Assembly: GCA_021904315.1 (NCBI GenBank)
Contig: CM038925.1
Span: forward strand, 5,830,501 to 5,894,500
Direction of reading: 5' to 3'
Source: Sphagnum magellanicum
Taxonomy: Eukaryota; Streptophyta; Sphagnopsida; Sphagnales; Sphagnaceae
DNA: 64,000 nt
In this document: positions 12,977 through 25,375 of the stretch, piece by piece
How positions within the stretch are numbered: position 1 is the stretch's first letter
Layout of the letters: each line of letters opens with the position of its first letter
The notes under the pieces: generated by a model
What the model was told of the DNA's origin: nothing
Seen by the model: only the letters and a program-made list of their open reading frames with translations
Databases searched by the model: none
Position numbers and translations under genes: made by a program

Positions 12977-15900
12977 ATGGCAAGGATGGAGGCTACGGGG
13001 ATTGCCCGGGAGTGGATGCAGCTGGTGCGAGTGCCGTCAGGTCCAACAACCCCATCATCATTGCTCAGCGCAGCGGCACTGGGTTCAGAGACACCGTTGT
13101 TGTGGGTGGCTTGCAGAACATCTCCCTGCTTGGTCCATGTCTTCCTGGACGGTCATCTCTTGGTTAGTGGTCTCTCTTTGCAGCAACGATTAGTGGATTC
13201 TGCTACAATTTCTGGGATTGTTGTAAGTGATCTGCAGTAGAAATCTTGAGAGGATCCCCAGCTGCAGATGTAGAAATTCTTCGTTGATTTTGAAGAAGGA
13301 AGGAAGGAAGGATGCTTGCTGTCTTTTTCTAGCTGCTCATGAGATCTCCGTTTCGGCTGGTTGTGTTGTTGTTTCCATCATCATATCAATCTTGCAGTCC
13401 ATATGGAGGTTTCAGGCAGATCCTGTGTTCCTCAGTCTCGGCCCTGCCGCAGCAGCATCCGATGAAAGCAGCAGCGATGATCCTTTTGAAGGCTCAGCTG
13501 CATCTCTGCTAGTGATCACCGAGGATTCTTGCATTTGGGTTGTCAAGCTTGCAGAGAATGGTCCCGCCAAGGACAGGTGCAACAAAATCCCGTAAACCCT
13601 AATTCTTCTTCTTCTTCTTCTTGCGCACTGAAATGGGCGGGTCATAGAAACTCCTGAATCTCTAAAGGTGAGAGACAGAGAGAGAATCAATTAGATTGTC
13701 AACCTTCCTGAAGAAGGAATGCACTTACTTGCCTATGTTCTTGCATGAAACTTGGATGGGTTCTGGATAGTACAGGCCGCACAAGAAACAGAAAGGAGGA
13801 GGTAAAAGACGAGAAGTCAGAAGACTGCAAGAAGCATTTGAGACAAGGAAATCTCTTGAAATCAGAATACCTTCCTCAGCATCGCAGTCCTCCTGTCTCC
13901 CAAGTGCAGCAGCTAAGGTATCAAAGAAACCCATGAACAGAAAATCAAATACAAGTTTGATTCATGATGACAACAAACAGTTGACAAGAAGCTGCCAAGC
14001 AAGGGTCACAGAGATGTCCGAAGCTGTGTCAGGGTTTGATGCAGAATGGAAGAAATTGCATGTGGAGACTTATGAAGAACAGGAGCCAAGGCTGTATGTG
14101 GAAGTGAAGAATGTTGTGGTGCCAGAGTCACTGGTGGGTGTGGTTCCAGGGGTGGCTGTTGCTGCTTTTGCTGGTGACAATGCTGTAGGTATCAAAACAA
14201 ACCCCTTGAATAAATTACCTCAAAACAAAACAAATCAAAAAAGAAAAAAAAAACTACTTTTTGTTCCAGGAAGATTTTATGCATGCATCCAGTTCAGATG
14301 GAAATTTGTTCTTATTCTTTGCCTTCAGGTGGTGGTCATGGCATCATTTGGGCCTCCTGAAATACTGCTGGTCAGCAGCAGCCATGGTTCATCAAATTTG
14401 AAGACCTTCAAGCACTTTCGACAATGTTCTGGGATGGTGTCGCCTTTGTTGCATAGAGAGCCTTCATGCTTACTTTTCGCCTCACCATTGAACAATGAGA
14501 TTGGGAGTGAATTCATGAGGGGCCACATGCTCTTCTCTTTAGATTTGTTTGAGGCTCTTGTTCCCGGGGCTTTTTGTGAAGCTGCTTCTTTGCCAAATTT
14601 GTTACTCCAAGGTTTATTTTTACCTTTCAATAGACCTGCTCCAATCCAATCCTCTTTTCTTTTTTTCCCTCTGAGTTCATTCATCTCTGTTAGCTGCTTC
14701 CATTACCACACTCTCTCTCTCTTTAGCATAAGAATTTGTTATTTTAGTGCAATGGTTGGTGAGGCAGAAAATCAGTCCAATCCTTCACTGTTCATTTTTG
14801 GTTTTCCTTCCACCTCCAATGTGGCTGCTGTGTGTGCTTTCTAATCTTGAGGTCTCCTGTTGAATTCATTATGCAGGCGACAGGGATGGAAGATTGTATT
14901 TGTATCTACTGCAAAGTGGGTGTTTGGTGGAAACTGCTTCTCCACAAGTGCTTTGTGACCTTGAGCAGCCAATCATGGCAATATTTCCCATTTTCTCTAA
15001 TTCTGTCCCTACTCAAACCAATGGATCTTTGAGAACTGAGGAGACAGAAACAATGGGGGCCACCGGGCTTCTCGTGATAGGTCAATTAGGGCGTGTGATA
15101 ATCATCTCTTCCCAAAAACTTGGCAATGAATCTGAGGGACCTGTTGGCAATGGTCCATTCCTTCCACTTCATTTTAAGTTCTCTTCTTCCTCAACAGAGA
15201 AAATGTGTCAAAGGATTAGTCTGGTGTTGAGTGAGAGGAAAATCAAAGGTCCGGTTACTTCAGTTTGCATGCTTGGAAGAAACCGTCTTTGCCACTTAGT
15301 AAGCTCTGAAGTATTTGTGACTGACTTGTTTCCCACAACTCCAGCTGTAGTACCAAAGAGTAACTGTAATTCTTTGGGACCTGAGATATCAGTTTCTGAA
15401 CACTTTAAGCCCCTTCATTTTCTTCATCAACAAGTAAGAGAGCGGTTGGTTTCACAGAGGGTTCTGGTTAGTAATGTGGTTGCAATAGCAGGAGCAGGGT
15501 TGTTCAAGGTATACACAGGCAGTCGGCCTTTGGTAGTTTTGATGGCAGGTGGGTGTCTTCAAGGAGTCAAAGTCTCAGATCAGTTTACAATACCTGCAAC
15601 AAATACTGATGAACTTCTGTCAACAAGAAGCCAGGTCTCTCAAAATGCCAGTAGCAAGGAAACCATCAAGGTCAGTTGGTTCCCATGTCAACTTCAGGAT
15701 ATAAGGCTGGGTTAGGTGTCAGTTCTGCAATGTGACAGGCATCATCAGAAGTTGTTAGTGTTTATACCTGAAACTGCATGATGGAGTTCAGTCTGATGAC
15801 ATGGTGGTAGGGTTGTGGTTCACCCACAACCCTAAACCCTTGACCCTCCAACACATGATCTGGCCACAGAGACCCTTTAGGCAGCTGCTGCAAGATTTTC

Positions 15901-18835
15901 TCTCAATTTGAACTTTAGTTTGCTTATCTTCAATTGCCATTTCACCTGTGTTGGATCAGTGCAGTTGACACAAAATGCCTGAAGATTTGAATGCCCAGAC
16001 CAGTCAGTATCATCATTGCTCACAGGTCAGTATGTCCTGATTTTGTTGATGCCCGGGTATGTGCAGGCTTTACTCCAGTCAGTTGCAGATGTGGAAGCTT
16101 GTACAGATGCTGTGCAAAGCCATGACAGAGCCCTCAATTTGTCAATGAATGAATTGGCTGTTGCCTTGCCATTGGCCTACAATATTGCAACTAACTCAAA
16201 ACAGAAAAAATTATGTACCTGTGGCCTTCATTGGGCTGATGGTGACAACCACCCCTCAGTGGAGCATTATTCTCTCTTGGGATTGTCGAAAACGGGACTG
16301 TTTTGCAACATTTCTACAAGCCCAGTTCCAATGACGTCTATCTTTCCAGATCAGCTTTCATTTGGGGGCCCAACTATGCTGCAAGCAAAAAAGGTTGGGA
16401 AACCTATAGAGAAGGAACGGAGCAAAGATTACCTGACACGTATTGAAGTGATCATTGTCAATAATAGTTTGAGCCCTGTGTCTCAGTACTGGTCTCTTCT
16501 TGTCTCCCTCAAAAGCTGTCTCTCCAGTAAGGTTCCAGTTGCTCAGTTCTCGTTTGCAATTAATAATGGACTGGGCTTGCCAGTGGGAGCTCAATGGAAT
16601 CACAGTTTCAATGTGGCTCTTCCAGGTGGACCATTGGGGCCAGTTGTTGCCACTGTTTTCCTTTGTCACATTCATGACTACCATAAGCTTCTCCTTAACT
16701 CACAAGGTACTGAATTTCTCAACTTCCCCCTGGTCCTGAAGTAACATGGTACTGGGTGCTGATGGCCCTTTTTTTGGGGGCCTAGAGATGAAGTCTGCTC
16801 AAACCTTTCACTGTTTGTATCAGGCAAACTAGTTGTTTTTTGGATGTGAAATTCCATGAGTGAACACGTGTGCATTGCCACTCTGTTCATAGTGTTAACA
16901 AAATTTTATGATTTAGGGTTTAGGTCCCTAACAAATTTTAGGGTTTAGGGTGAAACCCTAAACCCAGTGATTTTATGGTTTAACCTCTGAAAGCATCCAA
17001 TTGTACAGATGAGGCTGCAGAATGTGAATTAATCACTGGGTGCTTATTGATTAGTCTATAGACATGTTGTTCGTTACTAATATTTCTGGAAATGTTGCAG
17101 ATCATCTAAAGCAGGGCAAGGGTACAGTGGGTGCGGCTTGTATCCTATTGTTACAGCAGCGAATAGATGTGTTTTCGCTGCTTGGAGACTTGCCACCCAA
17201 GTTGGGGCACACTCCATGGAGACCATCTAAAATTGAGAAAGAGACGATGCCTCACAAGAGTCCGACTTCTGCTGAGGCCTGTGAGTGTGGCCAAATTTAT
17301 CTCTCTATCTGCAGTCCTTCCAACAACTTATCATCAACTATTTTTCCATGATTTTGGTGAGGGCTTGCCTAAAAGGGTTGCTAACTAAAGATGAAATTCT
17401 TTTCAATTTTTGGCTTGCTGAAACTCATCTGTCAGCTAGTGCTTATGTGATTGTGCCAATAGTCATATGGCTAACTGTCTTTTAGAGGATGTCATGACCT
17501 CTCAGTCAATTATTTTGTGGAACAGTGATGGCTATGATGATGGGTACTGACAGTAATGCCCTTCCTAAAGCCTATTCATAGAACATGAGTTTTTGTGATC
17601 CGTTCTGTCACTGGAAACCCTCCATTTTTGTGTTCCAACAGTGTCCTGTTTTTTGTGTGATGTTGTTCCTCCAGAACAACCCTTTTTTTCTTAATGTGAG
17701 AATTCTTCTGACATTTATTATTTCTCTCCCTGATCATTGAATGCAGGCTCGGTGACAAGTTTGGGTGACACAGAGATTCTGGGTCCTTTTGTGGGAAGTT
17801 TTACATTCAGATGTAAAGGGAAGACAGAGGTGCAGGAAGGTCTGTTGAATCGAATATTGCAGCGGCGGCTGAAATCCAAGGTACCCTAAACCCTAAACCC
17901 TTTTTGCAGCAAATGAATTCCTTGTTTCTCTCCATGACAGAAATGTTTACTTTCAGGTGAGGGCTTGATTACTGTCTTCTTCGTAATGCTACCAGTCAGC
18001 ACAAATTTCTTTTTACTAATATTTTACACAGGTAACTGGCATCTTTAGCTACCCCCAAATCCAGAACCATTTTGAACAATTCCGCATGGGGCAGTCTAGA
18101 AAGGCAAGAATGATGATGATGATTCAATGCTTGATTGAATCATTTTGAACAATTCCACATGGGGCAATCTAGAAAGGCAAGAATCATGATGATGTCTCAA
18201 TGCTTGATTTGTTGCAGGCTGGAAAGCAACTGAAATTAATATCCCAGGATGGCAGCACAGTGTCCATCTCACTAGAAGCAAAACCCGAAAATAGTGATGC
18301 TTCATCAACTTTGTGTGTGATTCATTTCCGAGCTTCATCGTTCCTCCTTGGCTCAATGGTTAGGGAGGCTCTACACTGGCACCTCAGGAGCTTTACAAAT
18401 CTGAGATCCATATTCGATCAACAGAAACCTGATGTTGATGGAGATAGAAAGGATGCAGAGGAGCTTGTTGAGGAATTTGTGCAGGCTGAGGCTCTAGCTG
18501 AACGTGCAAAATCAGTGGCACATCTTTGGGAGAAATTTCAAAGTTGTCCTGACTCAGGAGGCATCAGTGTCGGTTAGTGCTATGAACCCTGAAGACTCAC
18601 CTTTTTGCAGGTCTTCATTTCATGAGTGATTTTGAACAAAGTTTGGTACATTCAACCTGTATTGTTATCCACAGGACAGCACAATCATTGTTTAACAAGT
18701 TTTTTGCTTGAAACCTGTGTGTACCTTGTTGCAGATTTGGTAGTTCCTCTTCTAGCCAAAACATATATGGTAACTCGAGATGCCCTCCAAGCATATAAGA
18801 GTCTTAGGGAAGCTTCTACGTCCAGCTCATTTTGA
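12977..18835 (+). CDS. FAAP100: FAAP100-type Fanconi anaemia core-complex protein
   Basis: Eleven exons: 12977-13222, 13398-13576, 13776-14184, 14329-14611, 14877-15670, 16067-16706, 17101-17280, 17747-17880, 18032-18103, 18218-18572 and 18735-18835. They total 3,393 nt, encoding 1,130 residues. FAAP100 pairs with FANCB and FANCL in the catalytic module of the core complex, which monoubiquitinates FANCD2-FANCI in crosslink repair. The order matches the vertebrate protein: an N-terminal beta-propeller (GDRDGRLYLYLLQSG, LEQPIMAIFP, LLVIGQLGRVIIIS at residues ~373-440), then a helix containing LNLSMNELAVAL (~650-675), a beta-sandwich (NNSLSPVSQYWSLLVSL; ~760-860), and a C-terminal helix (DALQAYKSLREA). 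A basic KKQKGGGKRREVRR patch near residue 145 could be an NLS. It is longer than the roughly 880-residue human protein. Intron 9 is GC-AG. The exon 1 start and the first two junctions are the least certain parts. Confidence 0.78.
16912..16966. repeat. Inverted telomere-like motifs in a FAAP100 intron
   Basis: TTTAGGG copies on one strand (16912-16949) are followed at once by AAACCCTAAACCC in the opposite sense, making a short head-to-head interstitial telomeric motif inside intron 6 of the FAAP100 model. Confidence 0.85.
18068..18210. repeat. 73-bp tandem duplication spanning exon end and GC splice donor
   Basis: Copy 1 (18068-18140) and copy 2 (18141-18210) both start CATTTTGAACAATTCC and carry AGAAAGGCAAGAAT, and both end near TCAATGCTTGATT. 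They differ at few positions. The duplicated unit contains the end of FAAP100 exon 9 and its GC donor, so two identical candidate donors lie 73 bp apart (18104 and 18177). Reading through copy 1 hits an in-frame TGA, so the first donor is the one that keeps the protein open. Confidence 0.9.
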
Positions 18836-20832
18836 TGGCTCAGATATTTCAGACGATTGCAATATCAAAAAAACCTTCATCCACTGGTGGGGAGCAAGCG
18901 ATTTGTGTGACATCTCTAGGAACAAAGGATGGCTATGGCTGTCACCTTGTCCTTCCATTGTCGGACATTCATCAACATGATTTATGATGAGTTAATTTCA
19001 ATGTATGTTCAATTCTTTCCATGATAGAGAATGTGCCCTTGATTCATTCAGTTGTTTGAATTGACCAGCAGTTGCTACAAGTGGCTAGACATCCAAACTT
19101 GGATACCCACAAGTTCAAAGTTTTGTAAAACCTCAGTATGGATGAAACCATTTGATAAATTTCCATGATTTGGAGTTGCTAATGATCAACACTTTCTTTT
19201 AATGACAACCCACAATCCACACAGTAGTATTTTGTTTGAAAACATGTCTTCACCAATAAGTGATAAAGAGGTGTAAACACATGCTTATTACGCCTTGCCA
19301 TTGCATTTTGCACAACTTTGTGTATGTCCTCCTCCTTTATATGCCACCTTTGCCAATTTCACCACACAGCCATCCACATTGAGATGATCAAATGACTTCA
19401 CATGACAATTTTTTCAAAAACATTTTGTCACCTTGCATTGAATGTGGAGAGGTTTCACACTCCTAACCCCAAGTTGCCACTTTCATGCAACTCATATATT
19501 TGAGTAAATAATATGGTGACTAAATGTGTTTTGCTTCTCATACCCTCGCTTCTTGAAGCTCAACCAAATCTTGAAACTATAACTTTTGAGTTCCACGCCC
19601 AACCAAAGATTCAAATCCTTATGGAGTTTCAAACCCAAATTGCCAAAAACACTTATGTGACTTCTTTAAGCTCAAGATGTAAAGCCGGCCAACATCTATC
19701 CTTCCTTTGTAACTCCCACCAATTGCAACAAAGCTTCCTTGCTACACCCATAGTAATGTGACATAAACAAACTCTCATATCAAGAACAACGTCAAAAGAT
19801 ACATGTTGAAACCCTAGCAAACACCATTAAACAAAGCACCCAACCAAGGGAGAAAAAAAAAAGAGGGAACAAAGAGAGAGGACCCAAGTCCAAGCCCAAA
19901 GGACAAAACCCAAAGTGCGTCACAAAGGAGGCAAAGGATACATTGTTAATGACAACATCAAAGGATACAATGTTAATAACATCAAAGGATACATTGTTAA
20001 TCTAAACCTTATTAATCCGCCGGTTCAATGGTGGATGTGTGAACCCTAGAGGATAATTATGAAGTAAAATTCTTGGGTTATAATTTTGAGATGGAAAGTT
20101 TTTTTTAAAAAATGAAGTTTTAGTTTTCATGGCTGGAAAACTATTAAGACCTTGCAAAATGTCTGTGGTGGCGCCTTCAATTAAGGGTTAGGATAAGGGT
20201 TAGGTTAACTCATTCAGTTAACGAGACACCCCATTGTTGTAACAAAATTTATGCATAGATGATGACTCAAGGTGGCTGGATATGTGATGATCCTTCATTC
20301 ATCTGGTAATGGGTTAGCATATACTATGACACACCTCCCTTAAACCCTAAACCAGATGAATAAACCCATGCTAACCCATTCATACCATGACCCACCTCCC
20401 CCCCCATTTATTAATTATAATAGTAAAAAGATCCCAGGTGCTGCATGAGAGTGGTCAAATGGTGTTTCCATATTGAAAATAGCAAATAACATGACATGTG
20501 CCCAGAAGTAGACAAACAAAGATAAGGAGGGGTCCTAAGGTTTAGGGTTTAGGGCCCCCTAATAAACAAGCCAAGTTATGGCTTTTATGGCCTATTGGAC
20601 AAAACCCAGAATGAGGACAAGGGCAATTGACAGTAGGCAACAAAAGAAATCCCAAGACAAAAGAAAAGATTAAAAAAAAAAGTTAACTCACCTAACACCA
20701 CTTAGTAACTACACCCAAACCCAAGTTATTTTTAGTATAGCACTATCATCAAAGCCCTTGTTGTCAATGAATGTTTTTTTTTGGGGGCGGGGGGGGCGGC
20801 TAATTACATCCACACATGATTGCTTCAAGTAA
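18836..20832. other. Intergenic, FAAP100 3' flank and AT-rich DNA
   Basis: After the FAAP100 3' UTR there are no supported genes. There are short imperfect repeats (AAAGGATACATTGTTAAT, three times at about 19,930-20,000) and isolated CCCTAAA motifs at about 20,340 and 20,540. Between 20,290 and 20,400 two 10-12 bp words occur in both orientations, in an A-B-A'-B' order. Confidence 0.5.
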
Positions 20833-21048
20833 ATGCCAAACATGAAGCAGATTGGACCAATGGAAGTGGATGATGTCTTCTGTCAGGACTGGGATGAGGG
20901 TAACCCTAGTTAATTGTGCCAATAGTAGCTCCCTTTAGGCTAGGCTAGGCTAGCTACCTTCCCTAACCCTAAACCCTAAACCCTAAACCCTGCCTTCTTC
21001 ATGTAGGTGAAATTTTTGAAGAAGACAATCCCTTCTTTGCCCCCCTAG
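20833..21048 (+). pseudogene. Two exon-like segments of an unidentified gene or gene remnant
   Basis: An ATG at 20833, directly after an in-frame TAA, opens a frame ending in MEVDDVFCQDWDEG. It meets a GT donor at 20900 in phase 1. A TAG acceptor at 21005-21006 continues the frame as EIFEEDNPFFAPL to a possible donor at 21049. The 107-bp intron contains a telomere-like array. The acidic, aromatic-rich peptide looks like genuine coding sequence in an otherwise AT-rich desert. I do not recognise the family and cannot extend it nearby, so it may be a remnant or the 5' end of a gene with a long intron. Confidence 0.3.
20961..20991. repeat. Interstitial telomeric repeat (CCCTAAA)n
   Basis: Four consecutive CCCTAA(A) units lie in the small putative intron at 20900-21006, preceded by a TAGGC(TAGGC)n run at 20937-20953. 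Confidence 0.95.
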
Positions 21049-24000
21049 GTGTATGGATGTAGAGGGATGAAATTTTGATATGGCATGCCTCAAACATCCA
21101 TGTGGGACTTAGTGCCAGGGCGCGATATCGCACCCGCTTTCACCTTCTTGAGTGAAGCCTTTTTATTGGTTATATTTAATTGGGGAAAATCGTAAATTTG
21201 GACTTGTACATTTTTTGATTTAGTGTAAGGCAAGGCCTAAGGAGTGGGAGTTTTTTTTAAAAATTAAGCACCCTAATAAGAGGGCATTACATTACATAAA
21301 ACATTGCCATTAAAATTTTTTTAAATCCAATTTTTTTAATTAAAAATAATACAAGTGCATTGGAGCAAATATTTAATTTTTGAAATATTGCACTATTTGT
21401 GGAGGATGGAGTGAATGTTTTTGCTCGGGAAAAGGGGGGCGGGCATGCCCTCCAAATACACTAGAAATTTTCTACCATTGCTTTACTACATGATAGGTAA
21501 GGCCCACAAAGAAAGGCATTATTACCACAATAAGGCACCTTCCTAAAAGCAGCTGCCAAGGGCAATGTCGAATTCTAGTAACATGTTTGTTCGTCGGAGG
21601 CCGTTATGACGTAAAATAATGACGAAAAATCATGTTTCGTCCAGTTTTTCATTACATTATTTGTATAGTGGACAATTTCGTTATCAACTGGCAAATGAAC
21701 AACCATGCAAATAATGTATTTGAGCATATAAAAAGGTCACCATACTTTAGTAAAAGGTTTTGTATGGCAATGCATGGCCCCCTCAACACACAAAAAAAAG
21801 ATGAGTGCACCGGCACCGCCCTAAATTATGACAAATAATTTATCTTTTTGCCGTAGCGTGGTAGGTGGGAGCAAATAAAAAAATATTTTAAAAAAAATTT
21901 CTCCTCAATATTTAAAATTGCGCCCTCCTATAGCCTATGGCCTTGAGGCCAAGCAACTTGGCCCCCAATTTTATTGGTCATTTTCTTTTGGTGCTGCCTT
22001 TAGTAAGTGCCCTCCCCAAGCAAAGCCAATGGGGCACATATTTTAGGGATGCCCTTCTTCAAAGGCATTACCCAACATCAAAATGTACAAGAGTCTTTTT
22101 TTTTTCTTTTTCTTTTTCTTTTTATTTAATTTAAATTTTTAATTAATAATTTTTAATTTCCCTTCTTTTTTTTTGCATGATACACACTGGGAATCAAACA
22201 CGGGAAATGATAAAAAAAGGGTGAGTGTTTTGAAACATGAAACACTAGCTATTGAAAACTGAAAGCAAACTCAAAAATACATTTAAAAATGTATCCTTGA
22301 AATACACTATGAAAATTTTTATAGGCCTTTAATCTTTGCACTTTGAATTATGAGCTTGTTCTTCACATTGAATTGAGGTTTGGTCTTTTAGATTGTCGTA
22401 AACTCCATGACAATTTGATATTGGTCTCTTACAAAATTATTATAAGATTACTCTTTTTGAAACAAGTAAGTGGCATTCCCATGAAAGGTTCTATCCTAAA
22501 ATAATGTTTGATATGAAATCTTACAAAAGCATGCAATGTTAAATGCTTTCATTATTATGTTAAATGGGTTTAAAGTTTGTTAGTTTTATGAAGAAGGGTC
22601 AAATTTTCTTTGAAAAATAAATAAAGGGAACAAAAATTAGGTCATAAGGTGTTTTTTGCATCTAACCACCAATAGGTGGTTTGTGCAACAAATGGTGAAA
22701 CATTTTGTGGCAATAGATGATGAAAACATTTGGGGGCCAACAAATGGAAAATGCAACGTGTGTGCAAACATGTAATCACATTTAGAGAAATGAAAATGTT
22801 AATGGTTTTTTATTTGTTATATTTTGGAAGTGTGTTTGACAATTTAAAATTAGTTTATGAAAACTTAACAAATATGTTTTTGTTATTCCAAATTTGCATT
22901 AATTTTTAAGGGAATTTGTCCATATATGGTCTAGTTAAGGTTTGTCTCTTGTGATGTTTTCACTAAATTGTGATTTTAATTTTAATTTTTCAATAAAATC
23001 TAATAATTTTTTTGCATGATTTTTTTCTTTTAGGATGTCAACATTAAAACCTCACAAAATGATGATTGGACAACTTTTTGGCAAATGTTGAATTATGTTC
23101 TGAAAATTGATAAAATTTTGAAACAATGAACATGAATGAACTCCATAAACACATACAATATGTTTTTTTTTTTTGTATATAAATATCAAAAATTGTACTT
23201 TGAATTTTGAACCATAGTTAGTTTTTGTGTTGAAATAATCCAAATGTATTTGTATGTAATATATCATCATTAATTCATGATCATCATGGGTAGAAACATA
23301 TGAATGTTTTGATGAATTTATAGAATTGTGCACATCAATTGATGCATTGTGTATTTATGTTTTTATAAGACATAAAACAAGTGAAACGTTTGAAGGTTAT
23401 GATAATGGTTGATGTTTTCGTAATGTTAGTGTAAAAAAATTCTATTCAAGGCTTGTATAATTGATTACATGGGAATGATGTAAATTTTTAATTAAGGAAT
23501 GAATGGTATCCAAGTTGTTATCAATTTTAATCTTTTCATTTCTATATGTATGTTTGAATCCACATAGAAGTTTTGATGTTCAAAAGGGGCTTATAAAAAT
23601 ATTTTTTCTTTTGTTTGAATGTAAGATAAATTTTATATGTTAGGTTATGTTTTTTAACACCGGTAGGATGAAAAACCAATTCTAGTGATGATCCTTGGCG
23701 ACAATGGATAGTTCTTATGATTATAAGTTGAATTTGATGTTAGTACATCAATATTATCCTTTTATATTTTGAAAGATCAAACTATCTTTCATAATGGGTG
23801 TTTGATAAAAATCACATGTAATGATGATATCAAGACCACTAAAAAATTTGTGTTGAATATGTTTTATGAACCTTGGCCTATTGTTTGTAACATTAAACAT
23901 TCTAACATTAATAAACACCACAACAAATTGCCCCTCTTTGCAATTGTATATTTTACAATTAGTTATCACATGTCATTAAATTCCAATGAAGTTTTTTTTA

Positions 24001-24309
24001 TTTTTTAAGGAACTCCATGTGGGCAATAAGGCCCAACTAAAATAGTTATGATTACATTTATGTCAGAATCAACTTAACTTTGAACGCATGTTTGAATGAA
24101 ATATTCAAAATATTTTTTCATCAATTAATCTATACTTTCATTACAATTAACATTTGTGCAATTCTAGGATTATGCATCATTGTTTAAGTTGGGATTTTAA
24201 CTATATTGGTAAGTTCCATCATAAGAAAAATGATTCCATCCCCATTTCAATGAATGAAAAAGATCATTTAAAAATATAGTTGATTTGTTCATCCTAATTG
24301 CATGTTTTA
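21049..24309. other. AT-rich intergenic DNA
   Basis: No supported gene. The 21.4-22.1 kb part is somewhat more GC-rich and repetitive in look, but no transposon protein frame could be read. The rest is AT-rich with poly-A/T runs. Confidence 0.5.
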
Positions 24310-25375
24310 AAAAATGAATGGTTGTGATCAAATTCATTTGGAATTGGATGGTTTGGATCAATTCTAGTTGCCTCAACTTGTTTAACCTAATCATTATTGG
24401 CCAATTGTAAGAATTTTCAGAAAATAATAAATTGAACAACCACAATCAATTAGAGTTGACCTTGGAAAATAATCTAATTGCCTGGACTATTTGCCCTTGT
24501 CATTTTTAGTTAATCACCCAAAAAAACAATCATGATCAATTCCAATTAACCTTGCACAACTTGGATCAAATCTAGTCAATTCAACCTATCCACCCCAATT
24601 GCTTTCGATTGGTTACTTAAAAAAATTTGACCATGATCAATTCCATTTGGCCTTGGATGGCCCATATCAAATAGAATCAATTTGACATATTTAATTCAAT
24701 CGTTTTTAACTAATCATATTTGACAAAAGAAAACCTTGAATGGTCACAATTAATTATAGTGGCCTTGGGTTTGATCCAATTGGTTTGGCTTGTCCACACT
24801 AGTCATTCTAAAAAAAACTCAAATGGCCACAATCAATTGCAATTGGCCTTAGACTACTCAAATAAAATCTAGTTAGTCTACCTTGTCCACCCTAATTGAT
24901 TCTTGTTAGTTTGCCTAAAAAAACCAAAAAAAATTGAATGGCCACAATCAATTTTAGTTGGCCTTGAATGACCCATATCAAATCCAATCAACTTAAGTTA
25001 TCCACCTTAGTCATTTATAGTTATTTTTTTTTTTTAAAAACCCAAAAAATGGCCACAATTAATTCCAATTAGCCTTGGATGACACAAATAAAATCCAATT
25101 ATCTTGGCTTGTCCAACCTCGTTGCTTCTAATCGATTGCTTGAACAAAAAATATTTAAAAAATTAAAATGGTTGCGATCAATTCTAATTAGCCTTGGATA
25201 GATTGGATCAAATCCAAACTTAATTTATTCACCTTAGTCACTTCTAGCTAATCACCTAAGAAAAATCAAATGGCCATGATCAATTTGAATCAACCTTGAA
25301 CAACATTAAAGAAATATATTTAATTTGAGCTATCCATTTCAATTATTTCAAATCGATCACATGAACATTGTCTTG
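24310..25375. repeat. Degenerate tandem array, about 105-bp period, about 10 units
   Basis: Units recur near 24310, 24430, 24530, 24630, 24737, 24820, 24934, 25046, 25164 and 25268. Each contains a variant of AAATGGCCACAATCAATTCC, then TTGGCCTTGGATGACC, ATCAAATCCAATCAA, CTTGTCCACCTTAGTC and an A-rich tail. Spacing varies from roughly 85 to 120 bp. Strong divergence between units indicates an old, no longer homogenised satellite-like array. The left edge is diffuse. Confidence 0.8.

Noticed and set aside
22190-22215. GGGAATCAAACACGGG, resembling a tRNA T-arm in reverse
   Set aside because: No A-box or stem pairing at the right distance.
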